A stretch of 19,438 bases of DNA from Bacteroidetes bacterium UBA1952 (GTDB taxonomy: Bacteria > Bacteroidota > Bacteroidia > Chitinophagales > Chitinophagaceae): contig DDEO01000016.1 of assembly GCA_002336725.1 (NCBI GenBank), positions 1-19,438 on the forward strand. The letters are read 5' to 3'. Of this stretch, positions 13,743-19,438 are shown in pieces; position 1 is the first letter of the stretch, and the number at the start of each line of letters is the position of its first letter. The position numbers and the translations under genes were made by a program. The notes under the pieces were generated by a model. It saw only the letters and a list, made by a program, of their open reading frames with translations, did not search any database and was not told the DNA's origin.

Positions 13743-13811
13743 GAAACCCTGCTGCAATAAAATTGGGGCGTGCGGCGATGGGTGTATGACCCATTGCGCA
13801 GACGGAGTATC

Positions 13812-13846
13812 AGCCGCTTACCGGGCTGAGATAGCAGCGGCTTTTT
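13812..13846 (+). terminator. Possible intergenic terminator-like hairpin
   Basis: AGCCGCT (13812-13818) and AGCGGCT (13836-13842) form a 7-bp stem followed by a run of five T on the plus strand. No plus-strand gene precedes it, so any role is unclear; it may be a repeat fragment. Confidence 0.25.
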
Positions 13847-13906
13847 CTCTGCGCCTCTGCGAGATTTTGCCGGAGATGCAATCTGTCATGCACCCACGGC
13901 GATTGG

Positions 13907-14806
13907 CTACCGCATCAAATCCCGCGCCGCGCCGTTGATTTCCGGAAACCGGAAATCATAGCCCGCACCCGCTATTTTTCCGGAGTCCACCCCGCAACTT
14001 TTGAGTATTTCTACGCTCATCTCGCCCAGCGCCGCTTTCAGGAAAAAAGCCGGAACCGGAATTTTCAGGAACGGCCCGCCCTTTGCTTTTGCAAGCGCCT
14101 CCATCAACGTGCGATGCGCCACCGGTTGTGGTGCGACGGCGTTGTATTTTCCGGAAATAGCCGTGTTTTTAAGTGCGAAAAGATAGATGCCCACCAGGTC
14201 TTGCAGGTGTATCCAGCTCACGATTTGGCTGCCATTGCCCAGAATCGGCGCGATGTGCAGCGGAAACGACTGCGTAAGTTGCGGGAGCGCACCGCCGCCT
14301 TTGCCCAGCACAATGCCCGTGCGCACCAGGACCGTCCGGCAGCAATCGCCCGCCTTTTCGGCCTCTGCTTCCCAGTCGCGGCAGGTCTCGCCCAGAAAAT
14401 CGGCAGCGGGTGGGGCGTTTTCCGGAAACAGCGGGTCGCCCGCCCGGTTTTCGCCGTAGTAGCCTATCGCCGAGGCGCTGACGAAAGTCTTGCAGTTGGG
14501 CGCGTGTTGGCGCAGGGCTTTCACCAGAAAGCGCGTTCCGGAAATCCGGCTGTCGTAGATTTCTTTTTTGCGGGCCGCCGTCCATCGTTTATCGGCCACG
14601 CCCGCGCCTGCCAGGTGTACCACCGCATCCAGCTTTTGCAGCGCCTCAGTATCTATCTCGCCTTTCCCGGCATCCCAATGCGCAAAATTCGCGCGTTTTT
14701 GAGGGTTGCGGGAAAAGATAACGACCTCGTCGCCGCCGTGCCGCAGTTGTGCTGCCAGGGCGCTGCCTACAAAGCCGCTGCCGCCGGTGATACCAATTGT
14801 TGCCAT
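13907..14806 (-). CDS. TIGR01777-family SDR epimerase
   Basis: Starting at ATG 14806 the protein is 299 aa, the usual length of TIGR01777 (SDR39U1-like, YfcH-type) proteins; the open frame to 14866 adds 20 residues encoded by a T-rich tract and is not favoured. It opens with MATIGITGGSGFVGSAL (NAD(P)-binding G-x-x-G-x-x-G), then VVHLAGAGVADKRWTAARKKEIYDSRISGT, SASAIGYYG and FLGETCRDWEAEA, followed by VRTGIVLGKGGGALPQL and a C-terminal VPAFFLKAALGEMS. These blocks define the family. Its substrate is unknown. Four TTCCGGAA palindromes (13940, 14149, 14420, 14536) are spread through it, the highest number in any gene here. Confidence 0.9.
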   Translation of the reverse strand: MATIGITGGSGFVGSALAAQLRHGGDEVVIFSRNPQKRANFAHWDAGKGEIDTEALQKLDAVVHLAGAGVADKRWTAARKKEIYDSRISGTRFLVKALRQHAPNCKTFVSASAIGYYGENRAGDPLFPENAPPAADFLGETCRDWEAEAEKAGDCCRTVLVRTGIVLGKGGGALPQLTQSFPLHIAPILGNGSQIVSWIHLQDLVGIYLFALKNTAISGKYNAVAPQPVAHRTLMEALAKAKGGPFLKIPVPAFFLKAALGEMSVEILKSCGVDSGKIAGAGYDFRFPEINGAARDLMR

Positions 14807-14911
14807 AACAAGAAAGGAGACTGTTTCCGGAAAAAAAAAGAAAGAGAACAACAAAACAGGCCGCAATAAGTTTCAGGGCGGTGCGTTTATCTCCTTAACC
14901 GCTCTCCCCGG

Positions 14912-15103
14912 ATGAACAAAAATCTACCCCGCCTTTTCAAAAATCCGTTTTCCAAAAATCCGCTTCGCAACCCGTTTCGGGCTTTGCGCCTGCACCGGAA
15001 ACACGCGCTATTGCTTACCTGCCTTGCTACCACCGCGCTGTTGCAACCCAGCGAGGCGGCAGTGCAAAAAGTGCTGTCGGCGGTGTATGAAAAGCAGGCC
15101 TGA
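14912..15103 (+). CDS. Possible small exported protein
   Basis: A 63-aa frame lies alone on the plus strand within the 314-base gap between two minus-strand genes. It has a strongly basic N-terminus with repeats of K-N-P-F/L (KNPFSKNPLRNPF), a hydrophobic stretch HALLLTCLATTALL (about 32-45) and then SEAAVQ, which could be a signal peptide with cleavage after SEA, leaving only about 15 residues. Third codon positions become G/C-rich in the second half, as in real genes here. No homologue is recognised. The rest of the gap holds a TTCCGGAA palindrome (14825) and a T-rich leader for the epimerase. It may equally be chance. Confidence 0.35.
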   Translation: MNKNLPRLFKNPFSKNPLRNPFRALRLHRKHALLLTCLATTALLQPSEAAVQKVLSAVYEKQA

Positions 15104-15120
15104 CGCGGGCTTGTGGCCGG

Positions 15121-16374
15121 TTAGGCCGCGCCGCTTTCCAGCGTTATCACCGTGATTTCCGGCAGGATGCCCACGCGGCCCGGATAGCCCAGAAACCCGA
15201 AGCCACGGTTGACATAGAGATGCTGATTGGCTTTGCGATACAGGCCTGCCCATTGCTCATATACATACTGTATCGGGCTCCATTTAAATCCCGGAATTTC
15301 TACCCCAAACTGCATTCCGTGGGTGTGTCCGCTCAAGGTTAAATCTATCCACGGATATTCGGGGCGCACCTGCGCGTCCCAGTGCGACGGGTCGTGGGAG
15401 AGCAGGATGTTGAACGGCGCTTTGTTGCGGTCCAGCCCGGCGGTGGCTTTGGGCATATCGCCGTATTTGGGGAAACCCGCCTTCGCGCCCCAGTTTTCCA
15501 CGCCAATCAGCCCGATGGTGTCGCCGTTGCGCTCCAGATAGGTATGTACGTTCTGCATCAGCTTCCAGCCCATCTCGGCATGGTGACGCTCCAGCATTTG
15601 CAGATTTTGCGCCTTGGCTTCTTCGCTCGGCCAGCTTGCATAATCGCCGTAATCGTGGTTGCCGAGCGTGGAAAATACACCATAAGGCGCACGCAGCGAA
15701 CCAAATAAATCCTGATAAGGCACAATTTCCGGCGATTCGTTGTTCACCAGGTCGCCGGTAAAAAAGATGACTTCCGGGTTTTCGGCCATGATTTTCCGGA
15801 TGCCCTCCGCTACGGCTTTCCGGTTGTCGAAAGAGCCGCTGTGGATGTCGGAAATCTGCACGATTTTAAAGCCGTCAAAACCTTTTGGGATATTGGGTAG
15901 CCTCAATTTCACGCGGTGCATCCGGTAGCGGTAGCGGTTGGTGGTTCCATACAGAAACAGCCCGATGACCGCCGTACCCACGCCGATAGCCGTGTTCTGC
16001 ACAAATGCAGAGCGCGGAATGCGAGAGCCGTCGCCCACCAGCGTTGGTTTTTGTCGCAGATACCCAAAGGCCCATAGCGCCAGCCGCCGCACATCGTCCA
16101 GCAGCAGAAACAGCGCCACCAGGATTTTGGCAATAAAAAAGCCCATCGCAAAGCTGATGGCAATCGTACGCACAAAGGGCGGCAGATGATCCCACGGGAT
16201 GCGCCGGAAAGACAGCAGCAATACCCACAATAAGGCAGAGAGTGTCAGGTAGGCCGTCATGCCCACCGTGCGCCATACGGGCGACACATAGCGCAGCAGG
16301 CCGCGCGTGGCGACAAAGCTGTAATATTCAGCAACGAACAGCAGGGTAACGACCAGGAAGAAACGACGTATCAT
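15121..16374 (-). CDS. Membrane-anchored metallophosphoesterase
   Basis: The 417-aa protein has about four hydrophobic helices in its first 145 residues (near 5-22, 38-56, 68-92, 126-143), then a calcineurin-like phosphoesterase domain. The metal-site motifs are complete: D176-x-H178 (SDIHSG), G207-D208 (TGDLVNN), G238-N-H-D241, H327 (SHDP) and G349-H-T-H352. This architecture is that of the YkuE/YaeI-like group, some of which act on lipid-linked substrates such as UDP-diacylglucosamine; the real substrate is unknown. The catalytic domain probably faces the side reached after the fourth helix. The FMN reductase gene ends 17 bases upstream, so both are likely one transcript. Confidence 0.9.
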   Translation of the reverse strand: MIRRFFLVVTLLFVAEYYSFVATRGLLRYVSPVWRTVGMTAYLTLSALLWVLLLSFRRIPWDHLPPFVRTIAISFAMGFFIAKILVALFLLLDDVRRLALWAFGYLRQKPTLVGDGSRIPRSAFVQNTAIGVGTAVIGLFLYGTTNRYRYRMHRVKLRLPNIPKGFDGFKIVQISDIHSGSFDNRKAVAEGIRKIMAENPEVIFFTGDLVNNESPEIVPYQDLFGSLRAPYGVFSTLGNHDYGDYASWPSEEAKAQNLQMLERHHAEMGWKLMQNVHTYLERNGDTIGLIGVENWGAKAGFPKYGDMPKATAGLDRNKAPFNILLSHDPSHWDAQVRPEYPWIDLTLSGHTHGMQFGVEIPGFKWSPIQYVYEQWAGLYRKANQHLYVNRGFGFLGYPGRVGILPEITVITLESGAA

Positions 16375-16391
16375 AAGGGGAAAGGACGGGC

Positions 16392-16892
16392 TTAGAATTT
16401 CCGGAAACCGGCAATCTGTTCCGCTATGGCCGCAATTGTGGCGGGTTGCAGCAGCTTTCCGTTTTCGTCCATTTCCGTGCCAATACGCGAGAGTGGAATT
16501 TTATTCCAATACACATTTACGTGCAGATAATTCAGGATATTGGTGAGGTGGTCGAGGCCGCGCAGGTTGCCGGCGCGCCCGTCGGCCAGGCCGGTCATCA
16601 TGGCTTTTTTGCCCCACCAGCATTTTTTAATATCGCTGTTGTCGTACAGCATTTTGAGCATTCCGGGAATCGAGCCGTTGTATTCGGGAACGATAAAAAT
16701 GAATTTATCTGCCGGAATCAGCAACTCTTTTTCGGCTTGTATAAAAGCCGCGTCGCGCTGCCAGACTCCATATTCTTCCAGACAAAAGAGATGCGGATTT
16801 TCGCCCTGCTCGCGCAACAGGCGCAGGTAGTTATCGGCCAGCTTGCGGGTGCGGCTGCCGGGGCGTGCAGTTCCGGAAATGAGAGTGAGCAT
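16392..16892 (-). CDS. NADPH-dependent FMN reductase family protein
   Basis: The 166-aa flavodoxin-fold protein shows the flavin phosphate loop SGTARPGSRTRKLA (6-19) and the family motif PEYNGSIPG (69-77), followed by LKMLYDNSD and GLADGRAGNLRGLDHL, as in SsuE/ArsH/azoreductase-type NAD(P)H:FMN oxidoreductases. Members reduce FMN or quinones in the cytoplasm using NAD(P)H. Length is slightly short of the usual 175-185 aa but all key parts are present. It is followed after 17 bases by the metallophosphoesterase. Upstream lies the GTTGGA repeat block, so the promoter must lie within or beyond repeat DNA. Confidence 0.87.
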   Translation of the reverse strand: MLTLISGTARPGSRTRKLADNYLRLLREQGENPHLFCLEEYGVWQRDAAFIQAEKELLIPADKFIFIVPEYNGSIPGMLKMLYDNSDIKKCWWGKKAMMTGLADGRAGNLRGLDHLTNILNYLHVNVYWNKIPLSRIGTEMDENGKLLQPATIAAIAEQIAGFRKF

Positions 16893-16896
16893 AAGG

Positions 16897-17037
16897 CGCT
16901 TCGCTGTTGGGGAATGTTGGACGGCCCTTCGGGCGTTGGACTGCTTCGCTGTTGGACGCTAAAGCTGTTGGAGCCTGCGGCGTTGAAAATGTTGGAGCCT
17001 TTGGCGTTGGAAATGTTGGAGCCTGCGGCGTTGAAAC
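16897..17037. repeat. GTTGGA mini-hairpin repeat block A
   Basis: The block alternates GTTGGA (or GTTGAA) with short palindromic words of type GCC-NNN-GGC: CCCTTCGGG, GCTAAAGC, GCCTGCGGC, GCCTTTGGC and GCCTGCGGC, with AAT spacers. It fills the gap between the FMN reductase start and the kdsC stop. The same words occur in blocks B and C. Confidence 0.8.
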
Positions 17038-17042
17038 CTAAA

Positions 17043-17588
17043 TCACGCCGGTTTTCCATCTCCCCCTCCTTCGGAGGGGGTTGGGGGGAGGCCCGGCCAT
17101 TTTTCCTGCAACAGCAGCGTCTTGCGAATCACGTCGCGGACGCAGCCGTGGCCGCCGGCAATCGGCGAAACATATTGTGCCACGGCCAGCACTTCCGGAA
17201 CGGCATCGGCAGGGCAGGCGGCAAAACCGGCCCACTTCATGCACTCGATATCCGGGATGTCGTCGCCCATATAAAGCACGTTTTCCGGCGCGATGCGGTA
17301 TTTTTCCAAAAGCGCCTGCAAAACCGGAATTTTCTCGTCGATGCCGGTATGGATTTCCTGTAGGCCCAGCCTTGCCAGCCGCGTTTTTACGCCTTCGCTG
17401 CGCGCGCCGGAAATGGCCCACACCTGATAGCCCTGTTTCACCGCCCACTGCATCGCAAAGCCATCTTTGATGTTCATGCTGCGCAGCAGATGGCCTTCTT
17501 CGGTGAGCAGCAGTTGGCCATTGGTCAGTACGCCGTCCACATCAAAGACAAAGGCTTTAAGGGGTTTAAAAAGTTCCAGCGTGTTCAT
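17043..17588 (-). CDS. kdsC: 3-deoxy-manno-octulosonate-8-phosphatase (KdsC-like)
   Basis: From the ATG at 17588 the protein is 181 aa; the frame to 17621 overlaps iscX and is not needed. HAD motifs are clear: FDVDGVLT (nucleophile D16, acid D18), IKDGFAM, AISGARS (Ser60), IDEKIPVL (Lys86) and MGDDIPD (D109, D110, D113). The absence of a cap domain and the GDDIPD and CPADAVPEV blocks fit KdsC, which removes phosphate from Kdo-8-P in lipopolysaccharide core synthesis. The last 16 residues (GLPPTPSEGGGDGKPA) are encoded by a G/C-rich hairpin element and do not look like family sequence. It follows iscX after 11 bases. Some Bacteroidota homologues are annotated only as HAD-IIIA hydrolases. Confidence 0.88.
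   Translation of the reverse strand: MNTLELFKPLKAFVFDVDGVLTNGQLLLTEEGHLLRSMNIKDGFAMQWAVKQGYQVWAISGARSEGVKTRLARLGLQEIHTGIDEKIPVLQALLEKYRIAPENVLYMGDDIPDIECMKWAGFAACPADAVPEVLAVAQYVSPIAGGHGCVRDVIRKTLLLQEKWPGLPPTPSEGGGDGKPA
17060..17092. repeat. G/C-rich hairpin element, copy 2, inside kdsC
   Basis: CCCCCTCC (17062-17069) pairs with GGAGGGGG (17073-17080) around loop TTC, followed by GGGGGGAGGC. It matches the element at 7518-7548 apart from a few bases. Here it lies within the reading frame of kdsC rather than after the stop. Confidence 0.7.
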
Positions 17589-17599
17589 AAGAAGCGGGG

Positions 17600-17839
17600 C
17601 TATTTCTGATTGTCGCGCCATTCATACACCCAGGCGCTCTGAATCATCTCCAGATGGCCTTCGTTGCTTTGCTCGCGCGTGCCCACAAAGCCGGGGATTT
17701 GCAGAATCCATTCCAGCAGGTCGGTAAAGCGGATGCGGTAGATTTTTCCTTCGTTAAAATCGTCGCCAAAGCGTTCATAGAGCTTCAGGGCAATGTCTTC
17801 GTGGTCGGCCCAGTGGATGGGCGGTTCGTAGTGCGGCAT
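17600..17839 (-). CDS. iscX: Iron-sulfur assembly protein IscX
   Basis: The 79-aa protein aligns with IscX (YfhJ; 66 aa in E. coli): IHWADHEDIALKLYERF corresponds to the L-K-W-T-D-x-x-E-I-x-x-x-L-Y start, IRFTDLLEWILQIPGF to the V-R-F-T-D-M-x-x-W-I block, and QSNEGHLEMIQSAWVYEW to the A-S-N-E-x-x-L-E-x-I end. IscX is a small acidic protein that binds the cysteine desulfurase IscS and iron and tunes cluster assembly. The protein is longer by a short insert (FGDDFNEGKIYR) and a few terminal residues. The neighbouring fdx gene supports the call. No iscS, iscU or iscA is present in the window. Confidence 0.88.
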   Translation of the reverse strand: MPHYEPPIHWADHEDIALKLYERFGDDFNEGKIYRIRFTDLLEWILQIPGFVGTREQSNEGHLEMIQSAWVYEWRDNQK

Positions 17840-17848
17840 AGGTTATGA

Positions 17849-17962
17849 GTTGGAGCCTTCGGCGTTGGAGGCTTCGCTGTTGGAGGCTTCGCTGTTGGAG
17901 CCTTTGGCGTTGGAAATGTTGGAGCCGTCCCGGCGTTGGATGATGTTGGAGCCTTCGGCTTC
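17849..17962. repeat. GTTGGA mini-hairpin repeat block B
   Basis: GTTGGA alternates with GCCTTCGGC, GGCTTCGCT (twice), GCCTTTGGC, a GCCGTCCCGGC variant and GCCTTCGGC. Its last 18 bases (17945-17962) are the exact reverse complement of 18056-18073 in block C. It lies upstream of iscX. Confidence 0.8.
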
Positions 17963-18055
17963 TATTTAAAGCAATTAAAAAGGAAAGACAAGTAAAAGAA
18001 GTGAACGCGCAGTGTTGGGAATAAACGAGTGTCGGTTTGCTTTTTCCGGAAAAAT

Positions 18056-18124
18056 GAAGCCGAAGGCTCCAACGGCTTTAGCGTCCAACGCCCGAAGGGC
18101 TGTCCAACAGCTTTTGCGTCCAAC
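18056..18124. repeat. GTTGGA mini-hairpin repeat block C, inverted
   Basis: The same words appear in the opposite orientation: GCCGAAGGC, GGCTTTAGC, GCCCGAAGGGC and AGCTTTTGC separated by TCCAAC or GTCCAAC. With block B it frames a 93-base AT-rich segment that holds a TTCCGGAA palindrome (18044) and probably the iscX promoter. It ends at the stop of the ferredoxin gene. Confidence 0.8.
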
Positions 18125-18462
18125 TAATCTCCGTGAATCAGGCTTTGGTCGGGGATGGTTACCGTAATCTCGCCGCTTTGGGTGCCATCCAGCACACACT
18201 GACAACCCAGGCGGCTGTTGAGGCGCGGGTTGCGGGCGCGGTCAATAAAATCCTCTTCGCGGTCGGTGATTTCCGGAACGTATTCTTCGCCCGCTTCCAG
18301 ATAAACGTGGCAGGTGCTGCAGGCGCATACCATGCCGCAATTGTGGTGCAGCTCAATGCCGTTGTCCTCGGCTATTTCCACCAGGTTTTCGCCGCCGTGG
18401 ATATTATGAAGGGTCTTCGGCTCCAGTCCTTTCTGCTCAAACTTAAAATGAATCGTGTACAT
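18124..18462 (-). CDS. fdx: ISC-type [2Fe-2S] ferredoxin
   Basis: The 112-aa protein is an adrenodoxin/Fdx-type ferredoxin. NCGMVCACSTCHVY provides C42, C48 and C51, and LGCQC provides C87, giving C-x5-C-x2-C-x35-C; these positions, including the extra C46, are the same as I recall for E. coli Fdx of the isc operon. HNIHGGENLVEIAEDNGIEL before it and EEYVPEITDREEDFIDRARNPRLNSRLGCQ after it fit the family. It supplies electrons for iron-sulfur cluster assembly in the cytoplasm. A promoter element lies upstream. It precedes iscX on the same strand, but repeat blocks B and C and 284 bases separate them. Confidence 0.9.
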   Translation of the reverse strand: MYTIHFKFEQKGLEPKTLHNIHGGENLVEIAEDNGIELHHNCGMVCACSTCHVYLEAGEEYVPEITDREEDFIDRARNPRLNSRLGCQCVLDGTQSGEITVTIPDQSLIHGD

Positions 18463-18493
18463 ATTTCGCGCACCCTTTTAGGGTTGGGGCGGG

Positions 18494-18501
18494 CAAAGGT
18501 A
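18494..18501 (-). promoter_or_regulatory. -7 promoter element for fdx
   Basis: On the minus strand this reads TACCTTTG, an exact TAnnTTTG match and a common Bacteroidota form, 31 bases before the fdx ATG at 18462 and just past the stop of the DUF2520 gene (18512). A -33 box would fall inside that gene and is not obvious. Confidence 0.5.
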
Positions 18502-18511
18502 GGAAGAAGGG

Positions 18512-19279
18512 CTATTGCGTTCGGTAGTGTGCACGGATGGAATCGCTTATAGCTTCATAGACGCGCTGCCATTCGGGGTGTTGCGCCAGCAAACCCAGGT
18601 GCTTGGCCTGCGTAGAAAAATCGCCGCGCCGCGCCGGGCCGGTCTGTACTGCACATGGATTTCCGGAAATCGCCCGCTCAAAAGTTTGCGCCAGCAGCGG
18701 TGCAATCACTTCGGGCGACACGCCGGTCTCGCGGCAGATGGTATCGCAGATGCAAAGCAGGTGATTGGCGAAATTATTGCCGAAGACCGCCGCCAAGTGC
18801 AGTTGCCGACGCGCCGCTTCCGGCGCATCAAACAGGCGCAGCGCCAGTGCTTTGGCCAGCATCGCTACGGCTTTCTGTGCCTTCCCGCTGCTTTCTTCTG
18901 TGCCTGCCGGAACCTGTGTTTCCGGAAAAATAGCCTCGCCGATAGAATAAACCGGCCAGCACACGGCGCGGTGTGGGTGGGGGTGCAGCGCGTCTATGGA
19001 AACCGTGCCGCTAAAGTGAATCACCGTTCCCTGCTGCTCCGGCAGTTGCTGTGCAAGCCGGGCAATCGCATCATCGGAGACGGCCAGCAGGCAGCAGCTA
19101 TCTGCCGGGCCTGTAAGGTCTTCTGTGCAGCCCATAACCGGCGCAGAGAGCCTTTGCGCCAGCGCCGCCGCCGCTTCCGCATTCCGGCCATAAACACCCA
19201 GACAGCGGTGTGCTGTTCCGGCCAGCCGGGCCGCCAGAAAACGCGCCATTCGGCCCGTGCCTAATAAATAGAAATCCAT
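18512..19279 (-). CDS. Rossmann-like/DUF2520 oxidoreductase-fold protein
   Basis: The 255-aa protein opens with MDFYLLGTGRMARFLAARL, a G-x-G-x-x-A/G dinucleotide-binding loop, followed by VYGRNAEAAAALAQRL, CCLLAVSDDAIARLAQQL and GTVIHFSGTVSIDAL, the N-terminal Rossmann part. The second half (AAVFGNNFANHLLCICDTICRETGVSPEVIAPLL, GPARRGDF, HPEWQRVYEAISDSIRAHY) is the helical DUF2520 domain. The fold resembles F420/NADP-dependent reductases and pyrroline-5-carboxylate reductase, but no reaction is established. In many Bacteroidota this gene lies next to kdsC and maf; here fdx and iscX stand between it and kdsC. TTCCGGAA occurs twice (18661, 18920). Confidence 0.88.
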   Translation of the reverse strand: MDFYLLGTGRMARFLAARLAGTAHRCLGVYGRNAEAAAALAQRLSAPVMGCTEDLTGPADSCCLLAVSDDAIARLAQQLPEQQGTVIHFSGTVSIDALHPHPHRAVCWPVYSIGEAIFPETQVPAGTEESSGKAQKAVAMLAKALALRLFDAPEAARRQLHLAAVFGNNFANHLLCICDTICRETGVSPEVIAPLLAQTFERAISGNPCAVQTGPARRGDFSTQAKHLGLLAQHPEWQRVYEAISDSIRAHYRTQ

Positions 19280-19318
19280 TTGAATTAATGTGAAAAGGAC
19301 TCAATGGCTCGTTACAAT

Positions 19319-19366
19319 TGGAACGCGGAGGAAGCGGATGGAGACGGATTTTCACGGATTTTTCCG
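19319..19366. repeat. Second copy of the ACGCGGAT dispersed repeat, partial
   Basis: GGAACGCGGAGGAAGCGGATGG followed by GACGGATTTTCACGGATTTTT repeats the left half of the element at 2732-2820. The expected right arm is missing and a TTCCGGAA palindrome (19362) follows directly. Confidence 0.65.
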
Positions 19367-19372
19367 GAAATT

Positions 19373-19438
19373 CATCAATCATTATCAACCTGCATCAACT
19401 CCCATCAACAACAATCAACGCCCATCAACAACTATCAA
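19373..19438. repeat. 10-bp tandem repeat (NATCAACNNN), truncated by the window edge
   Basis: From 19373 units recur exactly every 10 bases: CATCAATCAT, TATCAACCTG, CATCAACTCC, CATCAACAAC, AATCAACGCC, CATCAACAAC, TATCAA. The ATCAA core is constant and the last three bases vary. The array reaches the end of the window and its full length is unknown. Confidence 0.85.

Noticed and set aside
16897..17037. GTTGGA repeats as a CRISPR array
   Set aside because: The repeated words are only 6-9 bases, spacing is irregular and the variable parts are palindromic words rather than unique spacers.
16446..17363. A 305-codon plus-strand frame with LEPAALKMLEP-like repeats
   Set aside because: It runs antisense through the FMN reductase and kdsC genes; the repeats are only the translation of the GTTGGA repeat block.
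18515..19264. A 249-codon plus-strand frame opposite the DUF2520 gene
   Set aside because: It is a composition shadow: no recognisable motif, and the minus-strand protein is clearly conserved.

Overview
The window looks like chromosomal DNA of a Bacteroidota member, probably from the Saprospiria/Chitinophagia side of the phylum. The lineage call is inference. It rests on a fused isobutyryl-CoA mutase C-terminus, DUF4292, DUF3667 and DUF2520 proteins, a dut/sugar nucleotidyltransferase/TPR/DUF4292 gene order familiar from this phylum, several TAnnTTTG-type -7 promoter elements, little Shine-Dalgarno signal and many short dispersed repeats. No rRNA, tRNA, CRISPR array, transposase or phage gene was found.

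Layout. (1) 1-585 (+): the last 194 codons of icmF. (2) 598-2063 (+): four tightly packed accessory genes, namely a two-helix membrane protein, a 90-aa orphan, a nucleotidyltransferase-fold protein and a 71-aa partner; the first two are clearly AT-richer than their surroundings. (3) 2108-4171: a NuiA-type nuclease inhibitor (+) convergent with an exported NucA/EndA-type nuclease lipoprotein (-), separated only by a hairpin repeat. (4) 4291-8322 (-): a sugar-nucleotide segment with rfbF (CDP-glucose synthesis), rfbG (CDP-glucose 4,6-dehydratase), an RmlC-like epimerase and a DUF3667 membrane protein. A DUF433/DUF5615 toxin-antitoxin-like pair sits between rfbF and rfbG. (5) 8518-12624 (-): dut, sugar nucleotidyltransferase, TPR protein and DUF4292 lipoprotein, probably one operon. 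(6) 12902-16892 (-): a methyltransferase, a TIGR01777 epimerase, a membrane metallophosphoesterase and an FMN reductase. (7) 17043-19279 (-): kdsC, iscX, an ISC-type ferredoxin and a DUF2520 protein. Almost everything from 2.8 kb onward is on the minus strand.

How the genes fit together. KdsC (Kdo for lipopolysaccharide), RfbF, RfbG and the epimerase point to outer-membrane polysaccharide synthesis. IscX and Fdx belong to iron-sulfur cluster assembly. The nuclease and its inhibitor form a matched pair: an exported broad-specificity nuclease and a cytoplasmic protein that could neutralise any retained enzyme.

The most unusual signals are structural. The palindrome TTCCGGAA occurs at least 29 times, mostly inside genes, where about 0.3 is expected by chance. 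There is a 14-unit heptamer array before rfbF, a GTTGGA-plus-mini-hairpin repeat family around the kdsC/iscX genes, a G/C-rich hairpin element that seems to have been captured as the C-terminus of KdsC, and a 10-bp tandem repeat running off the right edge. dut appears to lack a normal start codon and probably initiates at CTG.
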